Origin: a virus
Length of the DNA: 64,000 nucleotides
IMG/VR virus record: IMGVR_UViG_3300020177_001482
Coordinates: 1 to 64,000 of that record
Direction: 5' to 3' (one strand)
Positions 7,987 through 15,752 of the stretch are shown piece after piece (position 1 is the first letter of the stretch; each line of letters opens with the position of its first letter). The translations under genes and the position numbers were made by a program. The notes under the pieces were generated by a model that did no database searches, was not told where the DNA came from, and saw only the letters and a program-made list of their open reading frames with translations.

Positions 7987-8562
7987 ATGGCACAGACAAG
8001 CACCACACTACTAGCGTCTAAATCGCACATAGCAAACGTTACTGGCACGGATATCAGTTTCACTGCCACGGGTTCCGAGTACAAAATCACTAGTACCAGC
8101 ACTGCACTCAACGGTTTTGCTGTAAGAGATTTGATCACAGTCACAGGGACAACCAGTAACAATTCAACGTTCACCGTGAAAACGGTAAGTTCTGCAAATG
8201 AATTGATCGTTGAAGAGATAGTCACAACAGAAACCTCAGATGGTTCTACCACTACAACACTAGACCACACAGGATTTGTTTCAGACAAATCAAAAGGCGA
8301 TGGATACTACTCACAGCCAGATGGTGTACACACAGTGGCATACCAAGTGAACAGCACAATGACAGGATCTATCAAGATGCAGGGATCACTGGCGACTACA
8401 CCTACAGAAGATGATTGGTTTGATATCGCAGGATCAACATTCACAGCCGACCAGAGCACTTTGATTTCAACTGCCAATTTCACAGGAAATTTTGTTTGGG
8501 TAAGGGCAAAAGCCACGTCAGTCACAGCAGGAACCATCAGTTCCGTACTAATAAACTCATAA
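7987..8562 (+). CDS. Thr/Ser-rich probable virion protein
   Basis: 191 residues, rich in Thr, Ser and Val with few Cys or Trp, and a repeated beta-strand pattern. Composition of this kind is typical of phage decoration, fibre or surface beta-sandwich proteins. Its own late promoter, overlapping the upstream stop codon, also suggests a structural protein. No family is recognised. The middle section (SVTAGTISSVLI at the C-terminus, TMTGSIKMQGSL near 115-126) looks like a jelly-roll-like module. Function is inferred only from composition and promoter class. Confidence 0.65.
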   Translation: MAQTSTTLLASKSHIANVTGTDISFTATGSEYKITSTSTALNGFAVRDLITVTGTTSNNSTFTVKTVSSANELIVEEIVTTETSDGSTTTTLDHTGFVSDKSKGDGYYSQPDGVHTVAYQVNSTMTGSIKMQGSLATTPTEDDWFDIAGSTFTADQSTLISTANFTGNFVWVRAKATSVTAGTISSVLINS

Positions 8563-8592
8563 AAGTCGCATAAACACTAGGTTATAGCAAGA

Positions 8593-8606
8593 TCAACTTG
8601 AGTTGA
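8593..8606 (+). promoter_or_regulatory. Inverted repeat overlapping a -35 box (candidate operator)
   Basis: TCAACT-TG-AGTTGA, a perfect 6-base inverted repeat with a 2-base centre. Its right arm covers the first four bases of the TTGACA -35 element. A repressor bound here would block RNA polymerase. Inference only. Confidence 0.4.
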
Positions 8607-8630
8607 CAGATATGCGTTCCGTGTTATACT
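8603..8630 (+). promoter_or_regulatory. Sigma70-type promoter for the subtilase operon
   Basis: TTGACA (8603-8608), 16-base spacer, TATACT (8625-8630), 6 bases before the ATG at 8637. A near-consensus host promoter, so the subtilase operon may be expressed early rather than with virion genes. Confidence 0.75.
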
Positions 8631-8636
8631 AATAAC

Positions 8637-8819
8637 ATGAACGACAAAGACCTAGAACAGATCAACACAGTTGATGTGAATATCACGGCTGAATCAATAG
8701 ATGCACACGTGATCTGCCTGAGAGAGAATGGATACAAAGTTCTCAAATCATTTTCATTAATCACAAGATACACACTATTTTTCTTGTTAGGTGCGACCGT
8801 AATGGGAGCATTGGCATGA
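8637..8819 (+). CDS. Small membrane protein upstream of subtilase
   Basis: 60 residues: an acidic N-terminal part (about 1-40) and one C-terminal membrane segment (about 42-59, ITRYTLFFLLGATVMGAL). Its TGA overlaps the subtilase ATG by four bases (ATGA), so translation is coupled. The promoter's -10 element lies 6 bases upstream of the ATG, predicting a very short or absent leader. Could be an anchor, chaperone or inhibitor for the protease; there is no sequence evidence for any of these. Confidence 0.6.
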   Translation: MNDKDLEQINTVDVNITAESIDAHVICLRENGYKVLKSFSLITRYTLFFLLGATVMGALA

Positions 8820-11800
8820 AGATCAGATCCAAAGTAAAGAACACAGTATTGGCCGGTTTAGCCGGACTTACACTTACTGCCTGTGGTGGCGGAGGTGGAG
8901 ATGGAGATGGAGTACCGGTATCGTTTGATCCACCGCCAAAATCACAACTGGGTATCTCAACAAATATTTTTGGTGTCAATGGCTCTGGATCTACCTTCTT
9001 GAGTGCTATACAGAAGATGAGTGAAGATCAAGTCATAGACGCCGCTGAGGCCATCGAAGCGTTCCAATTCGTACAACAATACAATGGCACTTTCGATCCC
9101 TCTGTGCTCGCAGATTATGAGATCACCATAGATGGTCAAAACATGTCATTGGAAAAGGGTTGGTATGCCCTTGTAGGATACACAAAGAAATATTACGACG
9201 GCAAAGAACAATTTTGGAATACGTTGGTCACAAAAAAGGAGTACGACGACGAGGATCTTACTTTCTTGGCTATCGAGGCAGATCTAGAGAAAGACGTTGA
9301 AAATGAAAACTTGATAGACGATCTAGCGGAGACAGGCAAGGCAACTGTGACTTCAACAGACACAACATCCACTTTAGATAAGACAGAAACAGGCGACACC
9401 GTAGACGGAGAAACCGTGATAACTCATGGGGACTGGACAGAAACCACATCATCCGATGATCTCAGTACTGGAACACGAACAAGCACAGAAGAAAGAACAG
9501 TGACTACAACTACGTCTAGAAGCAGAACCATCACGAAAACTTATATCGACACAACAGTGACAACATTCTCGAACGGTGACACCAAGACAACGAAAACATA
9601 CCGTACTGCGGAGAGCACAGAAACCCTATCAGATTTGACGGAAACCAGCACAGAGACTAGAACGATTACAGAGACACTGACATACACTGACACCTCTGTC
9701 ACGGATGAGGTAACCGCTACCACTTACGGTGATGCTTACGACGGTGATCCTACATACACAGATTGGTCGGATTGGACCACTACATCAAGCACAACATCTA
9801 GAACAAGCACTGACGTAGACAACGGCGATGGTACAACCACAAGGACAACCAGGGAAACGACCATATCTAGCCAGAAGAAGACAAGGACCAAGAGCATACA
9901 GGCATACAGGGTCAAAACAGTTTCATACAAAAGTTACACATCACGAGAGTGGACGCACGGTGCCACAGAAGAATTAAACCTAACAACACGATCTGCCGAC
10001 ACAACAGAGACCTATGGTGATCCTGTGACGGAAACTGAAACAGAGACAAGGACAATAGATGATGCCCCAGGACAGATAGTGTCGACCGAGACTTTTAACA
10101 ATGCAGTAGACACAGCATACACAGAAAATGATGAGAACCTGGGCACAAGGACTGTTGGATACAACACGGACAAGACCACATACGAGACCGACGAGTACCA
10201 TGAGAACAACATGGGCTGGAACGGAGGATCCGGCAAACAGGTAAACGCCAGTTCAGCCTACAGTAGAGGATGGACGGGCAAAGGTTCCATAGTCGCGGTG
10301 GCTGACACAGGTTATGACACGGACCACACAGAATTTGACGGACAGGTGCTAGACACCAAGGACTACTACGGAAACGGGATACAGGACAATCACGGTCACG
10401 GATCACACGTGCTGGGCACGATACTGGCCAAGAAGGATGGCACAGGCATGCACGGTGTGGCCTACGACGCCAAGGCGGTAGTGATCAAGATCGGTGATCA
10501 AAGATCCGTGAGCCTGGACGACGCGGCCTCAGGATTCAGTTGGGCGGCAGACCAGGGAGCCATAGTCGGTAACCTTTCGGCCAACAGCAACTATGACAGT
10601 GGTTTCAGGAACAGCATCACGAAGATCGCAGACGATACATACAAAACAACCAGTCCATATTATGATTATGAAAACGGAACATACTACAACAACCTGACCC
10701 CAGACGCCTGGAAGGCGGCCACGGACAAGGGTCTAGTTCTGGTCAATTCCGCGGGCAACCAAGGACTAGACATCAGCGCCATGCCAGGTTGGTTCGCCAC
10801 AGAGACGGACGCAGATGGCAATCTGGTGTTGGGTGGCAAGGTATTGATCGTTGGGTCGTACAACTTTAACACAAACGGAATGGATAGTTGGTCAAACAAG
10901 GCAGGACACCTTTGCAGGGTAATCGTTGACAATGCATGTACAGACACATACAAGACGTCAGACTTCTACGTGTTGGCACCAGGGAACACCTACAGCACAA
11001 ACAACGAAGGATCTTACGATAACATGACAGGTACATCCATGGCGGCACCCATAGTGACAGGACAGGTTGCGGTGTTACACCAGATGTGGCCACACATGAA
11101 AGGCGAGAACCTAGTCAAACTGGTCACTACAACGGCGGACAAAACATTCACAGGTTATGACGTTCACATACACGGACAAGGCATAGTGGACTTCGACGAA
11201 GCAACAAAACCACAAGGTGCGATCGGTATACCCAACACAGGCAGGGTTGATGGATCCACATCATCTATTAGTAATACGTATGTTTCTGGTTTAGGAACTA
11301 TGCAGACGGTACTATCTGACTTAAACATAATGGTGCTTGATGACTTCGACAGGGACTACTACATGAATCTTGGCAACAGTTTCACTGTGCAGGACAACAG
11401 GAAATATTCAGACGTGGAGATGCTGGTGGACAACAAGAACACTTTCCTGCCACACCAACAGATGTATGGTTCATTCGCACAGGGCGGGCAGTACGATCTC
11501 GCCAAGAACTACAACTTTGGTTTCTACACAGGTGCTAACGGTGGTGGTGACTACTCGCTTAACGTGGGCAAGGACTTCTACCTAAACGACAAATTCAAAC
11601 TTAAGACATCCGTGGGATACATGAGCGAACAGGAGACTTGGTTGGGCAACACATCAGAGGGTGTGCTGGCTGTTGGTGACAACAATGACACCACATCGGC
11701 CAACATAGGTGTGGCATACCAATTGGGCAACAATGTATTGAGCCTAGACTACAGCAAGGGCAAGACGGACATAAACACAGAGGATGGTAGCCTGATCAAA

Positions 11801-12307
11801 TCATTCTCAGATATAGAAACAGAATCTTACAGGTTGGCGTATGAAATACACAAAGATACGCACACAACTTTCGGTTGGTCGTTCTCACTTCCAAGTCACA
11901 TAACATCGGGAACGATGGATTTGGAAGTAGCCGAAAGTGTCAATCTAGACGGAACGATAAACTACACCAACATCAACAGCGATCTCGCACAGGGCACCAA
12001 GGAGAAGAACATAGGATTCTACTACAACAAGTCGGGCGAGGAGGAACTGGACGCCAGTTTCAACTTCACAGCAGAGTACAGGACGGACAAGTCAGGTGTG
12101 GCGAACAACGATGGTGTCGAGATGGCGGTGAAGATGGTCAAGAAGTTTGCTGGCAGTTGTAAGTTTTTATGGATGAAGAATCCCAAGTGTTTCGACAAAG
12201 ATGGCAACATGAAGCCTAACCTGTTTGGCACAAGCATAGACAATGCAACCAAACACGGACTGGTATACAATCTAGAAAAAGACATGTTTGTACCAATAAA
12301 GAAATAA
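8816..12307 (+). CDS. Lipoprotein subtilase (S8) with autotransporter-like C-terminus
   Basis: 1163 residues. A signal with lipobox LTAC (Cys23) is followed by a Gly/Asp spacer, a globular region to about 150, and a very Thr/Ser-rich region (about 160-440) made of degenerate T-x-T strands. The subtilase domain follows: Asp497 in VAVADTGYDTDH, His528 in HGHGSHVLGT, oxyanion Asn in VNSAGNQG, Ser741 in GTSMAAP. The C-terminal 300 residues have alternating beta strands (NFGFYTGANGGG, LNVGKDFYL, VGYMSEQETWLGN) like subtilase autotransporter barrels of proteobacteria. Predicted location is the outer membrane or cell surface. This is a bacterial surface-protein architecture rather than a phage one, suggesting transfer from a host. 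Driven by a sigma70-type promoter. Confidence 0.88.
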   Translation: MKIRSKVKNTVLAGLAGLTLTACGGGGGDGDGVPVSFDPPPKSQLGISTNIFGVNGSGSTFLSAIQKMSEDQVIDAAEAIEAFQFVQQYNGTFDPSVLADYEITIDGQNMSLEKGWYALVGYTKKYYDGKEQFWNTLVTKKEYDDEDLTFLAIEADLEKDVENENLIDDLAETGKATVTSTDTTSTLDKTETGDTVDGETVITHGDWTETTSSDDLSTGTRTSTEERTVTTTTSRSRTITKTYIDTTVTTFSNGDTKTTKTYRTAESTETLSDLTETSTETRTITETLTYTDTSVTDEVTATTYGDAYDGDPTYTDWSDWTTTSSTTSRTSTDVDNGDGTTTRTTRETTISSQKKTRTKSIQAYRVKTVSYKSYTSREWTHGATEELNLTTRSADTTETYGDPVTETETETRTIDDAPGQIVSTETFNNAVDTAYTENDENLGTRTVGYNTDKTTYETDEYHENNMGWNGGSGKQVNASSAYSRGWTGKGSIVAVADTGYDTDHTEFDGQVLDTKDYYGNGIQDNHGHGSHVLGTILAKKDGTGMHGVAYDAKAVVIKIGDQRSVSLDDAASGFSWAADQGAIVGNLSANSNYDSGFRNSITKIADDTYKTTSPYYDYENGTYYNNLTPDAWKAATDKGLVLVNSAGNQGLDISAMPGWFATETDADGNLVLGGKVLIVGSYNFNTNGMDSWSNKAGHLCRVIVDNACTDTYKTSDFYVLAPGNTYSTNNEGSYDNMTGTSMAAPIVTGQVAVLHQMWPHMKGENLVKLVTTTADKTFTGYDVHIHGQGIVDFDEATKPQGAIGIPNTGRVDGSTSSISNTYVSGLGTMQTVLSDLNIMVLDDFDRDYYMNLGNSFTVQDNRKYSDVEMLVDNKNTFLPHQQMYGSFAQGGQYDLAKNYNFGFYTGANGGGDYSLNVGKDFYLNDKFKLKTSVGYMSEQETWLGNTSEGVLAVGDNNDTTSANIGVAYQLGNNVLSLDYSKGKTDINTEDGSLIKSFSDIETESYRLAYEIHKDTHTTFGWSFSLPSHITSGTMDLEVAESVNLDGTINYTNINSDLAQGTKEKNIGFYYNKSGEEELDASFNFTAEYRTDKSGVANNDGVEMAVKMVKKFAGSCKFLWMKNPKCFDKDGNMKPNLFGTSIDNATKHGLVYNLEKDMFVPIKK

Positions 12308-12651
12308 TGCAAAAAGAGATATACAAAGAGAATTACTTTGGCACACTGATGTGCATACTCGTGGACGAATCTCGTAAGATCATGCCAACGTTCATGCCCA
12401 CACCTGAACTGCACAAGATACAGAATGACATGTGTCGAGCAGGCAGTTGGATAGACCACATGCCTGTGGGTACGATAGTGGAGACCGAGCCCCAGGACTC
12501 CGTAAAGAAACTGGTAGAAGACGCACTGCCGGAATACAGGAGATTGGCGGCAAATCTCATAAACAGATTCATAGACGAGTTCGAGGCACAGGGCGGACGA
12601 AGGATTGAGATCGCAGAAAAATTTGAAAGGATGTACAAATGGAAACAATAA
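12307..12651 (+). CDS. Hypothetical protein
   Basis: 114 residues, soluble and mixed-charge, with a helical C-terminal half (YRRLAANLINRFIDEFEAQGG). I do not recognise it. Its ATG shares a base with the subtilase stop (TAATG), so it is translationally coupled to the subtilase. Overlaps the next gene by 13 bases. Confidence 0.65.
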   Translation: MQKEIYKENYFGTLMCILVDESRKIMPTFMPTPELHKIQNDMCRAGSWIDHMPVGTIVETEPQDSVKKLVEDALPEYRRLAANLINRFIDEFEAQGGRRIEIAEKFERMYKWKQ

Positions 12652-12833
12652 CAATAACATGCACCAACAACGACAGGACCAAGGAAGCAGAGGTGCTGGA
12701 ACGCACGGACAAGTACATGAAGGTACAGGTACCTGGAACCCAATTATTCATTGAACTGTTCAGGGATGACGTAAATATACCGTACACAGGCAGAACAGCC
12801 GGATTGGAGTTCGAATGGCAACCGAAAAACTAA
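12639..12833 (+). CDS. Small hypothetical protein
   Basis: 64 residues, predicted mostly beta (TITITCTNNDR, YMKVQVPGTQLFIELFRDD). No recognised domain. Overlaps both neighbours, by 13 and 19 bases, in a tightly coupled string. Confidence 0.6.
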   Translation: METITITCTNNDRTKEAEVLERTDKYMKVQVPGTQLFIELFRDDVNIPYTGRTAGLEFEWQPKN

Positions 12834-13297
12834 AGTTTAAACTAGAACTATACGCCACCATGTGGGACCGACCACCGCATGCGGATATCTTGGTTGGCGA
12901 CGTGAGTCATTTCAAGGGGGAAATCACCGGCACGGAAAATAATCCTGATATAATAGAGTTTGAGTCTGAGTTGGAGGAGAATAAAGACTATAGTCTGCTC
13001 ATCAATAGATCAGGAAAAAGTAATAAGCAAACCATAATAAATGAAAACGGCGACATATTGAAGGACCAACTATTACACATCAAGAGCATAGAAATAGACG
13101 AGATAGACCTTGGAGGATTAGTTTTTGAGGGTGTATACAAACCCGTATATCTAGAACCTTGGGCCACACAGCAACGTGAATCTGGCAATGAACTGCCAAA
13201 GACGTCAAAGAACGTTACAAGGATGGGGCACAACGGAGAATGGCGTTTAAATTTCACATCGCCTTTCTACATGTGGCTTTTGGAGAACCTTTACTAA
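12815..13297 (+). CDS. Hypothetical beta-rich protein
   Basis: 160 residues, predicted beta-sandwich. The N-terminal KFKLELYATMWDRPPHADI and the central IKSIEIDEIDLGGLVFEG resemble beta-domain proteins seen in T4-like marine phages, but I cannot name a family. Acidic, no signal. It ends at a strong late promoter. A carbohydrate-binding or structural role is possible but unproven. Confidence 0.65.
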   Translation: MATEKLKFKLELYATMWDRPPHADILVGDVSHFKGEITGTENNPDIIEFESELEENKDYSLLINRSGKSNKQTIINENGDILKDQLLHIKSIEIDEIDLGGLVFEGVYKPVYLEPWATQQRESGNELPKTSKNVTRMGHNGEWRLNFTSPFYMWLLENLY

Positions 13298-13303
13298 TAA
13301 ATA
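13296..13303 (+). promoter_or_regulatory. Late promoter core AATAAATA
   Basis: Starts inside the TAA stop of the preceding gene (13295-13297) and ends 7 bases before the ATG at 13311. No Shine-Dalgarno. Confidence 0.62.
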
Positions 13304-13310
13304 TGCTTGT

Positions 13311-13667
13311 ATGAGAGCATCACAATTCATTTCAGAGAACATAGACTCGGACGCGGTCAATGAGCTGGATACCTACATCATGAACAACGAGGACCTTTAT
13401 CGTAGACGTTTCATGCCCATCATATCAAACATCAGGAGAAAACTGGCCAAGAACGTGTATGATCACGACAAGGCACAGAAACTGTGGATGTACCTTGTGG
13501 ATGATGCCGCGAAAGAATACGTCAAAGAATTCGGATCAACACAGGATGATGTCAGCAACATGTTTCCAAAGGAGACCAGAGAACAGGTTGCGAGAGTTAT
13601 ATCAGACAGAGAACTAGAAAACATAAAACAAGGCGAATACGATGCACCTAAGGGAACTGTTTCTTAA
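13311..13667 (+). CDS. Candidate capsid-targeted protein (MRASQFISE N-terminus)
   Basis: 118 residues. The start MRASQFISEN closely resembles the T4 internal-protein targeting peptide (MKTYQEFIAE), which directs proteins into the prohead core and is then cut after Glu. The rest is helical and charged (RRRFMPIISNIRRKLAKNVYDHDKAQ), with no recognised enzyme domain. It is expressed from a late promoter 7 bases upstream. Predicted: a head-internal protein, processed after Glu9. The targeting claim is inference from sequence resemblance. Overlaps the next gene by 26 bases. Confidence 0.7.
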   Translation: MRASQFISENIDSDAVNELDTYIMNNEDLYRRRFMPIISNIRRKLAKNVYDHDKAQKLWMYLVDDAAKEYVKEFGSTQDDVSNMFPKETREQVARVISDRELENIKQGEYDAPKGTVS

Positions 13668-14823
13668 GGAGGACGATCGTTCAACTGCAGTCTTTGCCTT
13701 TGGTCGATTCAATCCTCCCACAATAGGACACGAGAAATTAATCAACAAAGTTCAGCAGGTCGCTGACAAGGTGAATGGCAAGGCCTACATATTCCTTTCA
13801 CACACAGACGGTACCGCAAAGGATCCCATAGATTTCACAACCAAACTATCATACCTTAGGCAACACTTCCAGTCAGACCCAAAGTTATCATTTGGTGACA
13901 TCAGGGCAAACACAATCATAAAAGTAATGAAAGTGCTTGAACAGGAAGGCAGGACCAAAGTAATAATGGTCGCAGGTGATGATAGGGTCATGCAATTTAA
14001 AAATCTACTGAACCAGTACAATGGTAAACCAACCAAGGCCGGTAACATAGAATACACCTTTGACAGCGTTGATGTTGTAAGTGCTGGACAGAGGGATCCA
14101 GATGCGGATGACGTCACTGGGGTGAGTGCATCCAAGGCCAGGGAACTTGCCATGAAGGGACAGGAACACGAATTCAGCAAGATCATCATGGGTGGCGACA
14201 AAGGTAAAGTGCTGTACAACAAGATACAGGACCAGTTTGGTAAGACGGTTGACGAGAACAACAAGAAGTTGTATAATGAAGATATGACAGATACTAAACC
14301 AATCGTATATCTTGACATGGACGGAGTACTGGCAGACTTCTTTGGTGGTGTTGAATTCCTCTATGGGGTTGAACACTGGAAACAACTGACCAATGACAAG
14401 ACCAAAGACCTTAAGAAAGAAGTCATAGACAGGATCACGGGCACGGACTTCTTCGCAGTGCTACCAAAATTTCCAACAGCAGACGCACTGATAGACATGG
14501 TGAAGAAATTTACAGGTGGCAAGTTCTCAATAAACACATCACCATTGAGGGGTGATCATGAGAATTCAGCCAAATACAAGAAAGTGTGGATCGCAAACAA
14601 CATAGAACAACCAGACGAGATAGTGGTCACAGGTAGAAAAGAAACTTACGCCAAGAACAAAGGAACAGGCACGCCAAACATCCTGATCGACGACAGGCCA
14701 ATCAACATACAGAAGTGGCAGGCCGCTGGTGGATACGGAATACTATACCAAGCAAACAGGGATTCATTAACCAAAGTACAGAAAGGACTGGAGGACTATG
14801 CCAAAGTTCAGCGGGATCAATAG
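13642..14823 (+). CDS. Nucleotidyltransferase-HAD phosphatase fusion
   Basis: 393 residues in two parts. Residues about 15-200 form an NMN adenylyltransferase/cytidylyltransferase-like domain with GRFNPPTIGH (residues 21-30, the HxGH-type site) and GVSASKARE (160-168, the second nucleotide site). Residues about 218-385 form a HAD-type 5'(3')-nucleotidase domain with nucleophile Asp225 in YLDMDGVLADF and ILIDDRPIN near the C-terminus. The first ten residues (MHLRELFLKE) resemble the capsid-targeting peptides of neighbouring genes. The pair of activities could act on NAD or nucleotide pools; the substrate is unknown. The ATG lies 26 bases inside the previous gene. Confidence 0.85.
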   Translation: MHLRELFLKEDDRSTAVFAFGRFNPPTIGHEKLINKVQQVADKVNGKAYIFLSHTDGTAKDPIDFTTKLSYLRQHFQSDPKLSFGDIRANTIIKVMKVLEQEGRTKVIMVAGDDRVMQFKNLLNQYNGKPTKAGNIEYTFDSVDVVSAGQRDPDADDVTGVSASKARELAMKGQEHEFSKIIMGGDKGKVLYNKIQDQFGKTVDENNKKLYNEDMTDTKPIVYLDMDGVLADFFGGVEFLYGVEHWKQLTNDKTKDLKKEVIDRITGTDFFAVLPKFPTADALIDMVKKFTGGKFSINTSPLRGDHENSAKYKKVWIANNIEQPDEIVVTGRKETYAKNKGTGTPNILIDDRPINIQKWQAAGGYGILYQANRDSLTKVQKGLEDYAKVQRDQ

Positions 14824-14977
14824 ACCATACAAAGCAGGCGAGATAGAGAAAACGCCACAAGAACTACAGAGAGAACTTGACGAGAAGATGAAGAAATTCC
14901 TGGCCAAGGGTGGCAAGGTGGAAAAAGTCAAGGCACACAAGCCAACCAAACAACAGTTGAAAGACTGGACAATCTAG
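14798..14977 (+). CDS. Small basic hypothetical protein
   Basis: 59 residues: MPKFSGINRPYKAG, then a helical Lys/Glu-rich stretch ending KQQLKDWTI. The ATG is 26 bases inside the previous gene and the TAG overlaps the GTG start of the next (TAGTG). It fills the otherwise empty 150 bases between two genes, and coupling at both ends supports it being real. No function is known to me. Confidence 0.6.
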   Translation: MPKFSGINRPYKAGEIEKTPQELQRELDEKMKKFLAKGGKVEKVKAHKPTKQQLKDWTI

Positions 14978-15186
14978 TGGACGAACTTGAGCGTATAAAG
15001 AAGTTAGCGGGCATAGACAAACCGCAAAAAGACCAATCAATGGGCGAGAACCTATCCTACGTTGGCACACAGAAAGCACAATACCAAAAAAAACACAACA
15101 TCAAGCCGGGCACAGAAGAGTGGTTCAAACTATGGTTCGCACAGCCTAGACTGACTGGTGAAAACCCAATGCCCAAAAACAAATAA
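14977..15186 (+). CDS. Small hypothetical protein (ERIKKLAGI N-terminus), GTG start
   Basis: 69 residues starting at GTG 14977, which overlaps the previous TAG. The N-terminus MDELERIKKLAGI is an amphipathic helix; a related LADIAKLAGI occurs in the acidic protein at 21376. The C-terminal GTEEWFKLWFAQPRLTGENP looks like a short folded module. Its stop codon is part of the late promoter for sodC. Function unknown. Confidence 0.6.
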   Translation: MDELERIKKLAGIDKPQKDQSMGENLSYVGTQKAQYQKKHNIKPGTEEWFKLWFAQPRLTGENPMPKNK

Positions 15187-15189
15187 ATA
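15182..15189 (+). promoter_or_regulatory. Late promoter core AATAAATA for sodC
   Basis: Overlaps the upstream TAA (15184-15186) and ends 8 bases before the sodC ATG at 15198. Confidence 0.62.
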
Positions 15190-15204
15190 CTCGCACAATG
15201 CGAG
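15190..15204 (+). promoter_or_regulatory. Hairpin enclosing the sodC start codon
   Basis: CTCGCA-CAA-TGCGAG: a perfect 6-base stem with a 3-base loop that contains the A of the ATG (15198-15200). In RNA it would fold over the start codon if transcribed. Whether the promoter's start site includes the left arm is uncertain, so regulation is inference. Confidence 0.35.
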
Positions 15205-15752
15205 CACAAGAATTCACAGAATCCAGTTGTAAGAGAACGAGAGCGAAAGAGTGTAATTGTGGCAAGGTAAGTGCAATTACCGAAGCACAGGAGACCACAG
15301 TTGCCCAATGCATATTGGAGCATTCTGACACCGTTAAGGGCTCTATCCTGCTCATACAAGCACCAGGAACGGCAACACTAGTAAAAGGTACCATAACAGG
15401 ACTGACGCCGGGAGAACACGGTTTCCACATACACGAGTTTGGAGACATGAGTGATGGCTGTAAATCAATGGGTGGACACTACAACCCAGACGGAATTGAT
15501 CACGGTGACATCAACGAAGGACACGTTGGAGATCTTGGTAATATAACAGCGGATGAAACAGGCACTGCCAAGTTCACAATTGAAGCCAAGAGAGTAGACT
15601 TACTCGGTGACAGGTCAGTGATAGGCAGAGGATTCGTTGTACACTCAGACAAGGATGATCTAGGCAAGGGCGGCGATGAAGAAAGTTTGAAAACAGGTAA
15701 CGCAGGTGATAGACTTGCCTGTGGTGTGATCACACTTAGGGCGGCAGAATGA
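15198..15752 (+). CDS. sodC: Cu/Zn superoxide dismutase with capsid-targeting-like N-terminus
   Basis: 184 residues. The SOD domain (about 33-184) keeps the full active site: GFHIHEFGD gives Cu ligands His77 and His79; GGHYNPD gives bridging His94; His102, His109 and Asp112 fit the Zn ligands; His149 is the last Cu ligand. GNAGDRLACGVI carries the substrate-guiding Arg172 and the disulfide Cys175 (partner Cys88). It converts superoxide to peroxide and oxygen. Instead of a secretion signal, the 32-residue extension starts MRAQEFTESS, like T4 capsid-targeting peptides, with a second cut-like site near AITEAQ. Late promoter upstream; its end overlaps the flavoprotein gene by four bases. Confidence 0.93.
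   Translation: MRAQEFTESSCKRTRAKECNCGKVSAITEAQETTVAQCILEHSDTVKGSILLIQAPGTATLVKGTITGLTPGEHGFHIHEFGDMSDGCKSMGGHYNPDGIDHGDINEGHVGDLGNITADETGTAKFTIEAKRVDLLGDRSVIGRGFVVHSDKDDLGKGGDEESLKTGNAGDRLACGVITLRAAE

Noticed and set aside
11875-12162. A 95-residue plus-strand frame inside the subtilase C-terminus
   Set aside because: Out of frame with the subtilase and with Arg/Gln-rich composition typical of an alternative reading of beta-strand codons.
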